Positions 7,808 through 16,884 of a stretch of 53,373 nt of DNA are shown here, piece by piece. The stretch spans positions 1-53,373 of the forward strand of contig CANDJN010000013.1 of NCBI GenBank assembly GCA_947385085.1, written 5' to 3'. Within the stretch, counting starts at the first letter, position 1, and each line of letters starts with the position of its first letter. The notes beneath the pieces are model-generated. The model saw nothing but the letters and a program-made list of their open reading frames with translations, was not told the DNA's origin and ran no database searches. Source of the stretch: an uncultured Erysipelotrichaceae bacterium. Lineage in GTDB: Bacteria > Bacillota_I > Bacilli_A > Erysipelotrichales > Erysipelotrichaceae. A program made the position numbers and the translations under genes.

Positions 7808-9800
7808 ATCGTTTCACCTCTTCCATAAAGGTTGCTTCATCCATTGTATTCACCCCCAAAGACTGAGCCTTGGTTAGCTTACTGCCTGCCGCATCTCCAT
7901 ATATGACAAGATCGGTTTTCTTTGAAACAGAACCAGTCACATTGGCGCCAAGTGAAGTTAACAGATCCTTGGCCTCATTGCGTGTTAGCTGGGTTAAGGA
8001 GCCGGTCAGCACAATCGTCAAACCGCTGAATTGACTTTCCACAATGTCCTGCTTTGGTGCGCTCATCTGTACGCCTGCTTCCCTTAAATGCGCAATTAAT
8101 ATTTGGTTGCGCTCCTCCGCAAAGAAAGCGCACAGCGATTGTGCCGTTATCTCCCCGATATCTCTGATTTCCACAAGATCATCGACTTCAGCACTCATCA
8201 ACGCATCCATCGTTCCATATTCCTGCGCTAAAATACGCGCTGCCTTCTTGCCGACCTGACGAATACCCAAGCCAAAGATCAGCGAATCCAAGCCCTTGGC
8301 TTTGCTTGTTTCAATCGCCGCCACCATTTTTTCAAAGCTTTTTTCCTGAAAGCCCTCCATGGCGATGATTTCATCACGATGATCCTTCAGATGATAAATA
8401 TCCTCTACCGTATTCAATAATCCGTGATGATGGAAAAATTCTATTTTCTTATCGCCCAGCGTGTCGATATCCATCGCATCGCGACTGGCAAAATGAATGA
8501 TGCTCTCGACAACCCGGGCGGGACAGTCCTGATTGATACAATAATGAGCAGCTTCATCCTTAAGACGAACGATGTGGGAACCACAGATCGGACAAAGCTT
8601 TGGGAATTCATACGGCTGTTGATGCCCATCACGCTTCTGCGGCAATGAACGCACTACCTCCGGTATGATGTCACCCGCTTTGCGAATGACCACCATATCG
8701 TGAATGCGCACATCCTTTTGCGCGATCATATCTTCATTATGTAAGGTTGCGGCCGATACGCTCGTTCCGGCCACCCGCACCGGCTCTAATACGGCATTGG
8801 GCGTAATGCGTCCGGTCCGGCCCACACTCAAGACGATATCGAGTAAGCGTGTTTCCACTTCCTCGGCCGGGAATTTATACGCAATGGCCCAGCGGGGCGT
8901 CTTTACCGTATAGCCCATCTGTTCCTGTTGACTCAGATCATCCAGCTTGATCACGATGCCGTCGATTTCATAAGGCAGCGTTGATCGCTGTTCGCTCATG
9001 GTTTGAATATAGTCCCAAACCTCATCCATGCTTTGACATAAGCGCCGCTTTGGATTGGTTCGCACATGAAGCTCATCCATGCGCTCCATTGCTTCATGGT
9101 GGGTTTGAATGCCGAATTCAGCGGCATTGACAAAATAATACCAAAAGGCATCCAGCTTGCGCTGTGCCGCAATGGATGAATCCAATTGCCGAATACTGCC
9201 GGCCGCCGCATTACGCGGGTTCGCAAAGCGCTCTTCATGATTTTCTTCACGTTTGGCATTGAGCTGTTCAAAGCTCTTTTTCGGCATATAGACTTCCCCG
9301 CGCAGCTCGATTTCCCCCTCCATATCAATGTGCATCGGAATGGAGCGGATCGTGCGGACGTTGTTCGTCACATCTTCCCCGACATTGCCATCCCCCCGCG
9401 TCACCGCCTGAACAAAACGTCCCTCGCGATAGAGAATGGACATCGCCAAGCCGTCAATTTTCAATTCTACCATATACCGGGGAGTTTCCACCTCTGCGCG
9501 CACCCGCAGATCAAAGCTATCCAAATCCTCACGATTGTACGCATTGCCAAGACTTAACATCATCCGCTGATGCGTCACCTGTTCAAAGCCTTTGAGCACC
9601 GCTCCGCCGACTCGCTGGGTAATGGAATTCGGATCCAGAAACTGTGGAAAATCCGTTTCCAGCGCCGTCAGTTCCTGATAATAACGATCGTATTCGCGAT
9701 CACTCACGCTGGGCTGATCCAGCACATAATATTCATAAGCCAGGCGATCCAAAATCGTTCGTAATTCATGGATTCGCTTACTTGCTGTTTCCTTTTCCAT
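7797..9800 (-). CDS. ligA: NAD-dependent DNA ligase
   Basis: Seals nicks between Okazaki fragments and after repair, using NAD+. Order of domains: Ia and adenylation domain with the catalytic Lys in VELKIDG at about residue 114, OB fold with the GRTGRITPNAVLEP block, a four-Cys zinc finger (CPICGS...CINQDCPARV, about residues 400-425), helix-hairpin-helix region and a C-terminal BRCT domain (FSGLTIVLTGSL onward). 667 residues is the normal length. It begins 9 bases after the pcrA stop, so helicase and ligase are made together. Confidence 0.98.
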   Translation of the reverse strand: MEKETASKRIHELRTILDRLAYEYYVLDQPSVSDREYDRYYQELTALETDFPQFLDPNSITQRVGGAVLKGFEQVTHQRMMLSLGNAYNREDLDSFDLRVRAEVETPRYMVELKIDGLAMSILYREGRFVQAVTRGDGNVGEDVTNNVRTIRSIPMHIDMEGEIELRGEVYMPKKSFEQLNAKREENHEERFANPRNAAAGSIRQLDSSIAAQRKLDAFWYYFVNAAEFGIQTHHEAMERMDELHVRTNPKRRLCQSMDEVWDYIQTMSEQRSTLPYEIDGIVIKLDDLSQQEQMGYTVKTPRWAIAYKFPAEEVETRLLDIVLSVGRTGRITPNAVLEPVRVAGTSVSAATLHNEDMIAQKDVRIHDMVVIRKAGDIIPEVVRSLPQKRDGHQQPYEFPKLCPICGSHIVRLKDEAAHYCINQDCPARVVESIIHFASRDAMDIDTLGDKKIEFFHHHGLLNTVEDIYHLKDHRDEIIAMEGFQEKSFEKMVAAIETSKAKGLDSLIFGLGIRQVGKKAARILAQEYGTMDALMSAEVDDLVEIRDIGEITAQSLCAFFAEERNQILIAHLREAGVQMSAPKQDIVESQFSGLTIVLTGSLTQLTRNEAKDLLTSLGANVTGSVSKKTDLVIYGDAAGSKLTKAQSLGVNTMDEATFMEEVKRYEH

Positions 9801-9809
9801 ACGCTCCTC

Positions 9810-12065
9810 CTATTTTTTTCGCAACGAAGGATGATCCGCCATGATTTTACGAATCCCGAATTTATGATCAAAAGCCACCGTAGCCAAATTGTCCTTGATG
9901 CTGATGATCACACCCTCGCCAAAGGCAGTATGCTCCACCACATCTCCCTTATGCAATTTTCCCGTGCGCCGCTTAGTGCCTTCTTCGCGTACTTCCTGGG
10001 GCATCGGCTGCTTTGCCTGACTGCCGACAGACGATAAAAACGACTCGGCGAAGATGCCAAACGACTGCTTTGGTTTCGGCTCACGACGCTGCATTGCACC
10101 GTGATAAGGAACATTCGCATAGCGGTTGATTCCCACCTCTTCCACATATTCCTCGGGAATTTCCTTCACAAAGCACGATGTGGTTTTGATGCGATCCAGC
10201 ATATAGCTGTATCCTTGCGCATCGGATAGATACAGCTGCTGCTTGGCTCTTGTATATGCGACATAGGCAAGACGGCGTTCTTCTTCCATCGCTTCCCGGC
10301 CGCCTTCCTGAACGCTTCGCTCATTGGGGAAAATCCCCTCGCATAAGCTGTAGACAAACACATAATTGAATTCCAGACCCTTTGCCGCATGGATCGTCAT
10401 GAGCTGAACAAACTGGGCTTGAGGATCGTCAATTTCTTCTTTATCGGTATACAAGCTAATCATCTGCAAGTAATCATCCAGCGTTGCCTGCGGATCGTTT
10501 TCCATAAACACTTCCATATCATGAAGCAATTCCTTGATGTTCTCGATGCGTTCGATTTCCTTTTCATTTTCCAGCATTCGCATATATCCGCTTTGATCCA
10601 GCACGGTTTCTAACAGCGTATCAATGCTGAGATCATCACGCATGGCACGGCAGCGTTCAATCACCTCGACAAATTCCCGGATCATCACCGCTGCTCTGCT
10701 TGACTGATTGGCAAAGGTTTTGCACGCCTCATACAGATTCGTATTTTGTTCCCGGGCGATTTCCTCCAGGCGCTCCATCGTTTTATTGCCCACCCCACGG
10801 CGTGGCACATTGATGATGCGCTTGATCGCCAGATCCTTCCACAATTCCTTCGGATCCACTTCACTCGCCTGTCCCAATAAGCGCAAATAGCTGAGCGCAT
10901 CCTTAATTTCCGCACGATCGTAAAAGCGAATGCCGCCGTAGATCCGATAAGGAATATTCGCTTCCAGCAGCGCTTTTTCTAACGAACGGGATAAATAATT
11001 ACTGCGATACAGCACCGCAATTTCTTTCAGATTCACGCCCTGTTGATGTAAAGTGCGAATCCGCGATGCCACCCACACCGGTTCATTGTAATCATCCATT
11101 GCGGAAAAGTGAATGATTTTTCCGCTTCCCTCATTACGGGTAAACAATTCCTTTTCGATCCGGTTTTGATTGTGCGCAATCAGCGCATTGGCACCGTTCA
11201 AAATGGCCTGCGTACTGCGATAGTTCTCATTTAAAATCACGGTTTTGCAGTTGGGAAAGTCCCGTTCAAAATTCATGATGATATCCACTTGCGCCCCGCG
11301 CCATGTATAAATCGTCTGATCCGGATCACCCACGACGCACAAAAACGCATCCTCACCGGTCAGTTCCGTGATGATCTCGTATTGAAGCTGATCGACATCT
11401 TGAAATTCATCCACATGGATATAACGGAAACGGCGCTGCCATTTGGCTTTCAGCTCCGGTTTGTTTTTCAACAGCCGATGTGTAAACAGCAAAAGATCGT
11501 CAAAATCCAGTGCCATCATATCATGGAGCCGTTTATCATAAAATGCGTAGACCTGTGCCTTGATGCGCTCCCCTTCCCATGTTCCGGCCTGTGTCATCGC
11601 CGTTTCCGGATCAATGAAACGTGTTTTTTGCCGCGATATGTAACTGAGCACATGGGCATAGCTATAGCTTTTCACATCAATGTTATATTCTTTATAGGCT
11701 TCTTTTAAAATGCTTTTCTGATCATCACTGTCCACAATCGTAAAATTGCGCGGATAACCGAGTTCATAAATATCTTCACGCAGCAGGCGGACACAAAAGG
11801 AGTGAATCGTAGAGATCTGAATCCCCCGACTCATATCACCGAGGTAAGAAAAAACCCGCTCTTTCATTTCACGCGCTGCCTTATTGGTAAATGTAATTGC
11901 CAGAATCTGATGCGGCCATACATGGCATTCATCAATCAGATAAGCGATCCGACTCGTTACCACCCGCGTTTTTCCACTGCCCGCTCCCGCAATGATGCGC
12001 AAGTGCTGATCAATACACAAAACCGCTTCTTTCTGACGCTCGTTTAAACCTGTTAATACCGACAC
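9810..12065 (-). CDS. pcrA: UvrD/PcrA-type ATP-dependent DNA helicase
   Basis: A superfamily 1A 3'-5' helicase for repair and for clearing recombination intermediates and stalled transcription. Visible motifs: Q-motif LNERQKEAV, Walker A GAGSGKT (about residue 30), DEFQDVD, GDPDQTIYTWRGA, and motif VI VAYTRAKQQLY. The C-terminal 60 residues carry the KLHKGDVVEHTAFGEGVI Tudor-like segment that contacts RNA polymerase in this family. No ATG is available: TTG (12068) and GTG (12065) are both in frame, and GTG has the better distance to GAGGTG. It is the first gene of the pcrA-ligA-camS-gatCAB run. Confidence 0.95.
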   Translation of the reverse strand: MSVLTGLNERQKEAVLCIDQHLRIIAGAGSGKTRVVTSRIAYLIDECHVWPHQILAITFTNKAAREMKERVFSYLGDMSRGIQISTIHSFCVRLLREDIYELGYPRNFTIVDSDDQKSILKEAYKEYNIDVKSYSYAHVLSYISRQKTRFIDPETAMTQAGTWEGERIKAQVYAFYDKRLHDMMALDFDDLLLFTHRLLKNKPELKAKWQRRFRYIHVDEFQDVDQLQYEIITELTGEDAFLCVVGDPDQTIYTWRGAQVDIIMNFERDFPNCKTVILNENYRSTQAILNGANALIAHNQNRIEKELFTRNEGSGKIIHFSAMDDYNEPVWVASRIRTLHQQGVNLKEIAVLYRSNYLSRSLEKALLEANIPYRIYGGIRFYDRAEIKDALSYLRLLGQASEVDPKELWKDLAIKRIINVPRRGVGNKTMERLEEIAREQNTNLYEACKTFANQSSRAAVMIREFVEVIERCRAMRDDLSIDTLLETVLDQSGYMRMLENEKEIERIENIKELLHDMEVFMENDPQATLDDYLQMISLYTDKEEIDDPQAQFVQLMTIHAAKGLEFNYVFVYSLCEGIFPNERSVQEGGREAMEEERRLAYVAYTRAKQQLYLSDAQGYSYMLDRIKTTSCFVKEIPEEYVEEVGINRYANVPYHGAMQRREPKPKQSFGIFAESFLSSVGSQAKQPMPQEVREEGTKRRTGKLHKGDVVEHTAFGEGVIISIKDNLATVAFDHKFGIRKIMADHPSLRKK

Positions 12066-12083
12066 CAAATCACCTCACGCTTA

Positions 12084-12092
12084 ATTATATCA
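12084..12092 (-). promoter_or_regulatory. Extended -10 promoter of the pcrA operon
   Basis: Minus strand TGA-TATAAT (TATAAT at 12084-12089), an extended -10, about 20 bases ahead of the pcrA start. No convincing -35 is visible. Confidence 0.5.
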
Positions 12093-12230
12093 CAAGTGCC
12101 TTTTGAGTGCGATAAGAAAGCGTCAAGACGTTTGAAATTGTCATGCGATGAAATATAAAATAGAAACAAAAGCTTTTACATCGCAATGTCTACATGAATC
12201 AAGCTTTCCCTTATCCACACAGTGATAATT

Positions 12231-12270
12231 AAAAAAATGCCTGATCGCTAACGATCAAAGCATTGTTTTT
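12231..12270 (-). terminator. Terminator after the PH/SHOCT gene
   Basis: Minus-strand hairpin: outer arms AATGC/GCATT and inner arms GATCG/CGATC, then seven Ts. It follows the stop of the gene ending at 12269. Confidence 0.75.
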
Positions 12271-12817
12271 ATAACCCTAAAAGCTGTCTTTTCTTCTGTT
12301 CGAACTCCTCTTGGGTAATCACACCCATATCGAGCAGATTTTTAAACTTCATGATCTCATCCGCACTGCTTTGTGAATCGGCTTGATATTCCTGCCTTTC
12401 TCCCTTATGAGAAAGCAGCAGCTCATGAATCTTATCATTGATTTTCTGTGCCTGCCCCTTCAACAGCGCCACATTAAACACTTCTTTCATCGTGTCGATT
12501 GTGACTACCCCATATATCAATCCCGTACTAAGCGTAATGTCATTCAAATAATCAATCGCAACCGACTGTACCTCTTGTCCGATTGCTTTTTTCTGAGCCA
12601 TGATAATTCGCTCATTGGTAAGCGCATAAGCGTAATTCCCATCATGTTTGGCGCCCCCTACATAGTTATGTAATCCCATAAAACACATTAGAACCTGCTC
12701 ATCACGATGAAGTGCGTTCTCGATCAAGGCAAAATGCTTGATTCCCCATTTCCTCGTCAAGCCTTCGCCGTAATCATTATCGAGGCAATACTGATACATT
12801 TCTTCTGCTGTATTCAT
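12269..12817 (-). CDS. PH-like domain protein with C-terminal SHOCT motif
   Basis: A cytoplasmic protein of 182 residues. The middle (about residues 35-130) looks like a bacterial pleckstrin-homology fold (YAYALTNERIIMAQ is typical of the bPH families); the last 30 residues (IMKFKNLLDMGVITQEEFE) are a SHOCT motif, a short helical element found at the ends of many unrelated proteins. The function is not known. The second in-frame ATG (12817) is preferred because AGGAG lies 9 bases upstream; the first ATG (12826) directly abuts it. It is monocistronic, with its own terminator. Confidence 0.8.
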   Translation of the reverse strand: MNTAEEMYQYCLDNDYGEGLTRKWGIKHFALIENALHRDEQVLMCFMGLHNYVGGAKHDGNYAYALTNERIIMAQKKAIGQEVQSVAIDYLNDITLSTGLIYGVVTIDTMKEVFNVALLKGQAQKINDKIHELLLSHKGERQEYQADSQSSADEIMKFKNLLDMGVITQEEFEQKKRQLLGL

Positions 12818-13228
12818 TTCATTCATCTCCTATACAGTAACTAAAAACATTATATCGTATGCCCGAAAAAAAGTATAGTTTAATTTTAAAGAATAGGTTA
12901 CTTTACCCTTTTTATGTGTTTCTAGAATTTAAATTTTCAAACTAGAACTTAGGTTTTCAATCGACCATTTATCCATGATTGATTAAAATATGCTTTCATA
13001 ACCAAAGCATGCATACCCTTGATATTAGTTAGTTGAATCCACTTGTTAATATTTCACACATCATTTTATGCCCTTATCAGCATACCCAAAAAGCAGGTAA
13101 TGCACTTTTGGTTGAAGTATATTTACCTGCTTTTTCAAATTATAAGAATGTTGCCTACAATATTGTTAGAGAAGTTATCATTAAACTGACTTATTTTCTT
13201 GAATACACAATTTTAGAACGTCTTTCAT
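12818..13228. other. Intergenic stretch with short direct repeat and terminator
   Basis: AT-rich, no convincing gene. It contains an imperfect 20-bp-period direct repeat (CTAGAATTTAAATTTTCAA at 12922-12940 and CTAGAACTTAGGTTTTCAA at 12942-12960) upstream of the PH/SHOCT gene, and the strong hairpin at 13088-13135. A 76-codon plus-strand frame at 13033 has no ribosome binding site and crosses the hairpin. Confidence 0.6.
13088..13135 (-). terminator. Perfect 13-bp hairpin, terminator of the PTS operon
   Basis: AAAAAGCAGGTAA (13088-13100) pairs perfectly with TTACCTGCTTTTT (13123-13135) around a 22-base loop. It lies about 95 bases past the glycosidase stop and could work in either direction. 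Confidence 0.7.
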
Positions 13229-14710
13229 CTAATAAGTTAAATCTTCACCATTGGATTCAATGACTTTCTTATACCAGTAAAAGCTCTTTTTAGGTGTTCT
13301 GTCATAAGAACCATTACCATAATCATCCGCATCCACATATACAAAGCCATATCTTTTAGCCATTTCCGAACAGGAAGAACTAACAAGATCAATCCAGCCC
13401 CAATAGGTAACGCCAAACACATCAACACCATCGCCGATCGCAAGCTTCAACTGTTCTAATAACTTAGATAAAAATTCAATTCTGTGATCGTCCTCTACTA
13501 TGCCTTCTTCATTGGGAACTTCTACCTTTGCTGTACCGATTTCAGAGATAAAAATCGGTAGATGGTAGCGATCATAAATTTGGTTTAAGGCAATCCGTAT
13601 TCCTACGGTATCGATGGGCTCTCCCCATTCCGTCGTCAGTAAATAGGGATTGTTGGTTTCCGGGGTTGAAAACAGTGGTGGAATCTCCAATTTATCACTT
13701 CGATATTTTGAAGTATTTGTTCTGTAATAACTAATAGAAATAAAATCGACCTTTCCTTTTTGGAGAATCTCTAATTCATCATCGGTATAATTGATCGTGA
13801 TTCCTTTATCAATAAAATAGCGATCTAAATAATGAGGAATCTCACCCTTACACTGCACATCTGAGAAAAAGAAATTAAAGTACGTATCAAACAGCTGTTG
13901 TAAATTATCTTCCGGCTTACAGGTTCTAGGAAAATAAGTTTGTTTCCACAGCATATTACCGACTTTTAAAGTATCGTCTAATTCATGTGCATAAATGACC
14001 GTTTTTGCAGCCGCAAGAAACATGTGGAAAAAGCATCGAAATATGAGCTGATCTTTACTCAGCGTTGATTGATCAGGTAAAGCACCAAAGCAGGTTGAGA
14101 TACTAGAAAGTCCCATATTGAGTTCATTAAACGTCAACCAATACTTTACTTTTTTATGATACCTGTTTAAAATTGTTTTTGCATATTTCACAAATAAATC
14201 AATGGTTTCTTTAGACTCGAAGCCATTATACTTATTGGTAATCGCAATCGGATAATCATAATGCAAAGTCGTAATCATTGGTTCAATGCCATATTTTAAG
14301 CATTCATCGATAACTCGGTCATAGAATTGTAATCCTTCTTCATTTGGTTCATTTTCAAATCCAGTCGGATAAATTCTGGACCATGCGATAGAAAACCGAT
14401 ATACTTTAAAACCCATTTGTGCCATCAATGCAATATCTTCTTTATAACGATGATAAAAATCATTACCTCTTCTTTTCGGAAAATTCCAATCCTTTTCATG
14501 CTTGATCGCCTCATCAATAGAAGCTTTGGACTGCCGGAAAGTCTCTCCGACCGTGCTTCTGTCATCTATGGAAATATATGGTAATAAATCCGTTGTGGCC
14601 AATCCCCTATGATCTGTATCATATGCGCCTTCTATCTGATTAGCGGCGGTAGCTCCTCCCCATAGAAATCCTTTTGGAAATTCCGCCTTTGACTTATTCA
14701 TTTTATACAT
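13229..14710 (-). CDS. Glycoside hydrolase family 1, probably 6-phospho-beta-glucosidase
   Basis: Splits phosphorylated beta-glucosides delivered by the adjacent PTS. Family GH1 features: FPKGFLWGGATAANQIEGAY at the start, YRFSIAWSRIYPTG, the acid/base Glu in TFNEL, and a nucleophile block FISEIGTAK, where most GH1 enzymes have E-N-G. The length of 493 residues is normal. The start is the ATG at 14710 (GGAG 7 bases upstream), which overlaps the end of the IIA gene by 8 bases; an in-frame codon at 14725 lies upstream of that ribosome binding site. The exact sugar cannot be read from sequence. Confidence 0.9.
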   Translation of the reverse strand: MYKMNKSKAEFPKGFLWGGATAANQIEGAYDTDHRGLATTDLLPYISIDDRSTVGETFRQSKASIDEAIKHEKDWNFPKRRGNDFYHRYKEDIALMAQMGFKVYRFSIAWSRIYPTGFENEPNEEGLQFYDRVIDECLKYGIEPMITTLHYDYPIAITNKYNGFESKETIDLFVKYAKTILNRYHKKVKYWLTFNELNMGLSSISTCFGALPDQSTLSKDQLIFRCFFHMFLAAAKTVIYAHELDDTLKVGNMLWKQTYFPRTCKPEDNLQQLFDTYFNFFFSDVQCKGEIPHYLDRYFIDKGITINYTDDELEILQKGKVDFISISYYRTNTSKYRSDKLEIPPLFSTPETNNPYLLTTEWGEPIDTVGIRIALNQIYDRYHLPIFISEIGTAKVEVPNEEGIVEDDHRIEFLSKLLEQLKLAIGDGVDVFGVTYWGWIDLVSSSCSEMAKRYGFVYVDADDYGNGSYDRTPKKSFYWYKKVIESNGEDLTY

Positions 14711-15059
14711 TTGTATTCTCCTCAACTTTTGTTATTTTATCATTCAACTTTTCAGTAATGCCGATGATCTTTTTTGCGATATGGTATTCTGAATAAATAG
14801 TCATCAACGTATCCTGTGCGTGAGTGAAAAGAATGGAATATTCTTCAGGATAGATTTCAGAAGCAATATTCTGCAATACACATGTCTGAACCTTATGTGC
14901 TAACACGATTTCTTTGTGAGCATCGTTCAATCGCCTTGCTGCTTTTTCAAATTCAAAATTACTGATACTGTCAAATGCTTCAAGAATCATATTCCTACTT
15001 TCTCCTGCATGTAACAAAATTTCCATTGCCTCATTAATCATTTTATTATCCTTATCCAT
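14703..15059 (-). CDS. PTS lactose/cellobiose-type IIA component
   Basis: A small cytoplasmic phosphocarrier (118 residues) passing phosphate from HPr to IIB. The Lac/Chb IIA fold is recognisable by LLHAGESRN, AHKEIVLAHKVQT and FTHAQDTLMT; by analogy with E. coli ChbA the phosphorylated residue is His80 in HAQD. The usual second His of HAQDH is Thr here. Third gene of a IIB-IIC-IIA-glycosidase operon. Confidence 0.92.
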   Translation of the reverse strand: MDKDNKMINEAMEILLHAGESRNMILEAFDSISNFEFEKAARRLNDAHKEIVLAHKVQTCVLQNIASEIYPEEYSILFTHAQDTLMTIYSEYHIAKKIIGITEKLNDKITKVEENTNV

Positions 15060-15084
15060 TTTTACATCCTACTTTCTACTCACT

Positions 15085-16374
15085 TTAGTCCGTACTGCTT
15101 AATACGTAATCATCACTTTTTTTCAAGCTCTTTTTCTGTTCCTCTTCTAATGCAAGCTCTTCATTCAAACACTGTTTTTCATATACTTTAAAGAATGGAT
15201 ACCAGACAAGCGCAGAAATGCCGATAATTACTGCCACTAAGATTACACCGCTAATTGATTTCGATACAAAGATGGCCGCTATGATGTTCGGCAAATACCA
15301 CAATGCAAAATTTTCATAGGGAATGGCAACCAAACCGGTTTTCAATGCACCATAAGATATAATAACAGCCAATAGATTACAAATCCACATAGGAATCATC
15401 AAGATTGGGTTCCATGCCACAGAACCAAACACAATCGGCTCGTTGATATTCATTAGATTCGGAATAAATGATGTTCTGCCCAAAGCCTTTAATTTCTTAG
15501 ATTTAGACAGACAGAAATAAATTACCAGCATGAACGTAAGACCACGCCCGCCTATAGAAACATAAGTATTTCTCCACATATCCGTAAATACATATTCAGC
15601 AGCTCCTCCGGCAGCAACCGCAGAAGCATTTGCAGCTAAACTGACGGCACACATCGTTGCCTGTACAGGGGTAAAAACCCAGCCGGAAATACCCATGGAA
15701 TAGAAGATAGTCATAATCAGTTCCATAAAAATACAGCCCCAAATGCTATTGGTTATATTGACAAATGGCATGAATACGTTTGAGATCACATTATATAAAT
15801 CAATATTAAATTGAATAACAAGCAACCAACCGGTGAAAATCGTAAGGGTTACAGGAAACAGAGTATCAAACCATTCCTTACAAAAATCCGGCAATGCGTT
15901 ATCTTCACTAAAGATACTGATCTTTGCGAATATACTAAATACAAAAGAGGTAAATATACCGGATATAATCGCAACAAACATTCCGCCGGCGCCAAAGCAA
16001 GAAAAGTCATAGCAGTATTTGCCCGCTTCATCCACGGTGGGATTGACAAAAATCATAAACAGGGCAATGCCTGTCATTGCCGCAACAAACTTTCCTTTTG
16101 TATTTCCTTTTCTTTCACAAACATAATAAGGCACTAAGAAAGCGACAAACAATGACATCAAGCCGAAAGTATATGTACTCAAAGCGCCCAAATCCGGTAA
16201 TGATGTTATATATTCACGAATGACGTAGTTATAAATCGTAATGAGTGAACTCACCAAAATCATCGGCATCGTTTTAATAATTGCACTTTGTATTCCGGAT
16301 ATGTAAGCGTTGCCGGCTACTTTTTGTAATACCGGAGCTACTTTTTCACTAATAAAAAGCATAAACTTTTTCAT
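15085..16374 (-). CDS. PTS cellobiose-type IIC permease
   Basis: The membrane channel of the sugar PTS, 429 residues with about ten hydrophobic segments. Typical of the Lac family are the N-terminus (FISEKVAPVLQKVAGNAYI) and the late segment NINEPIVFGSVAWNPILMIP, part of the sugar site. IIB, IIC and IIA are separate polypeptides, as in cellobiose and lichenan systems. The gene lies 3 bases after IIB. The last 35 residues are a charged cytoplasmic tail. Confidence 0.93.
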   Translation of the reverse strand: MKKFMLFISEKVAPVLQKVAGNAYISGIQSAIIKTMPMILVSSLITIYNYVIREYITSLPDLGALSTYTFGLMSLFVAFLVPYYVCERKGNTKGKFVAAMTGIALFMIFVNPTVDEAGKYCYDFSCFGAGGMFVAIISGIFTSFVFSIFAKISIFSEDNALPDFCKEWFDTLFPVTLTIFTGWLLVIQFNIDLYNVISNVFMPFVNITNSIWGCIFMELIMTIFYSMGISGWVFTPVQATMCAVSLAANASAVAAGGAAEYVFTDMWRNTYVSIGGRGLTFMLVIYFCLSKSKKLKALGRTSFIPNLMNINEPIVFGSVAWNPILMIPMWICNLLAVIISYGALKTGLVAIPYENFALWYLPNIIAAIFVSKSISGVILVAVIIGISALVWYPFFKVYEKQCLNEELALEEEQKKSLKKSDDYVLSSTD

Positions 16375-16377
16375 ATG

Positions 16378-16692
16378 TTATCTCCCTTCATTCATTTTCT
16401 GAAGTATATGTTCCAAGACTTCCGCACCATTTAAAGTCGCATAATGTCTCTGATCAATCACTTCAATAATTTTATTCTCATTTTCAAAACTCTTTCGAAA
16501 CTCTGCTAAACGATAGCCTATATGAGGTCCCAATAACAAAACATCATAATCGGCAATAACACCTTGTACCTCCGTGTCGCTGACCGCCCTAATTTGGGCT
16601 TGAATCCCTTTTGCTTTAGCGGCTTTTCTCATACTTTGTGCTATAAATCCACTAGAAGCACCACATCCGCAAGCTAATAAAATATTGATCAT
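16378..16692 (-). CDS. PTS cellobiose-type IIB component
   Basis: The phosphotransfer subunit (104 residues). The phospho-acceptor Cys is expected at residue 8 in ILLACGCGASSG, with a second Cys at 10 where homologues usually have Ala. LLGPHIGYRL is the matching family motif in the second half. AGGAGGTGG precedes the ATG at 16692; an in-frame candidate at 16722 lies upstream of that site. First gene of the operon. Confidence 0.92.
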   Translation of the reverse strand: MINILLACGCGASSGFIAQSMRKAAKAKGIQAQIRAVSDTEVQGVIADYDVLLLGPHIGYRLAEFRKSFENENKIIEVIDQRHYATLNGAEVLEHILQKMNEGR

Positions 16693-16784
16693 CAGATCCA
16701 CCTCCTGACAAAATATTAGCAATTATCATTTATAAAATAAAATCTTTATATTTCCGTTTGATTGCCACTTTTTCCTGTTTACAA

Positions 16785-16840
16785 TTATGCCAAAGGATGT
16801 GAAAATTTACAATTTCAACCGCTTTCCTAACCTTAGGAAA
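16785..16840 (-). promoter_or_regulatory. PTS operon promoter with palindromic operator
   Basis: Minus strand: TTGTAA (16807-16812) and CATAAT (16785-16790) about 16-17 bases apart. Just upstream of the -35 lies a perfect palindrome, TTTCCTAA-CC-TTAGGAAA (16823-16840), the right place for an activator. The neighbouring LicR-like regulator is the obvious candidate to bind it. A sequence only loosely like a catabolite-response element overlaps its left arm (16814-16827, about 11 of 14 positions). Confidence 0.6.
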
Positions 16841-16861
16841 ATTATTGGATTGAATAAAAAT

Positions 16862-16867
16862 TATAAT
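16862..16867 (+). promoter_or_regulatory. -10 box of the LicR-like regulator
   Basis: TATAAT 17 bases ahead of the regulator ATG. The leader would be only about ten bases, and no ribosome binding site is visible, so the regulator may be translated from a nearly leaderless message. Confidence 0.4.
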
Positions 16868-16884
16868 ATTGGTAAACTAAAATC

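Noticed and set aside
13033..13263. 76-codon plus-strand gene
   Set aside because: No ribosome binding site, crosses a perfect 13-bp terminator hairpin and overlaps the end of the glycosidase on the other strand.
16814..16827. Catabolite-response element (cre)
   Set aside because: About 11 of 14 consensus positions, and it overlaps the stronger palindrome; too weak to list as its own feature.
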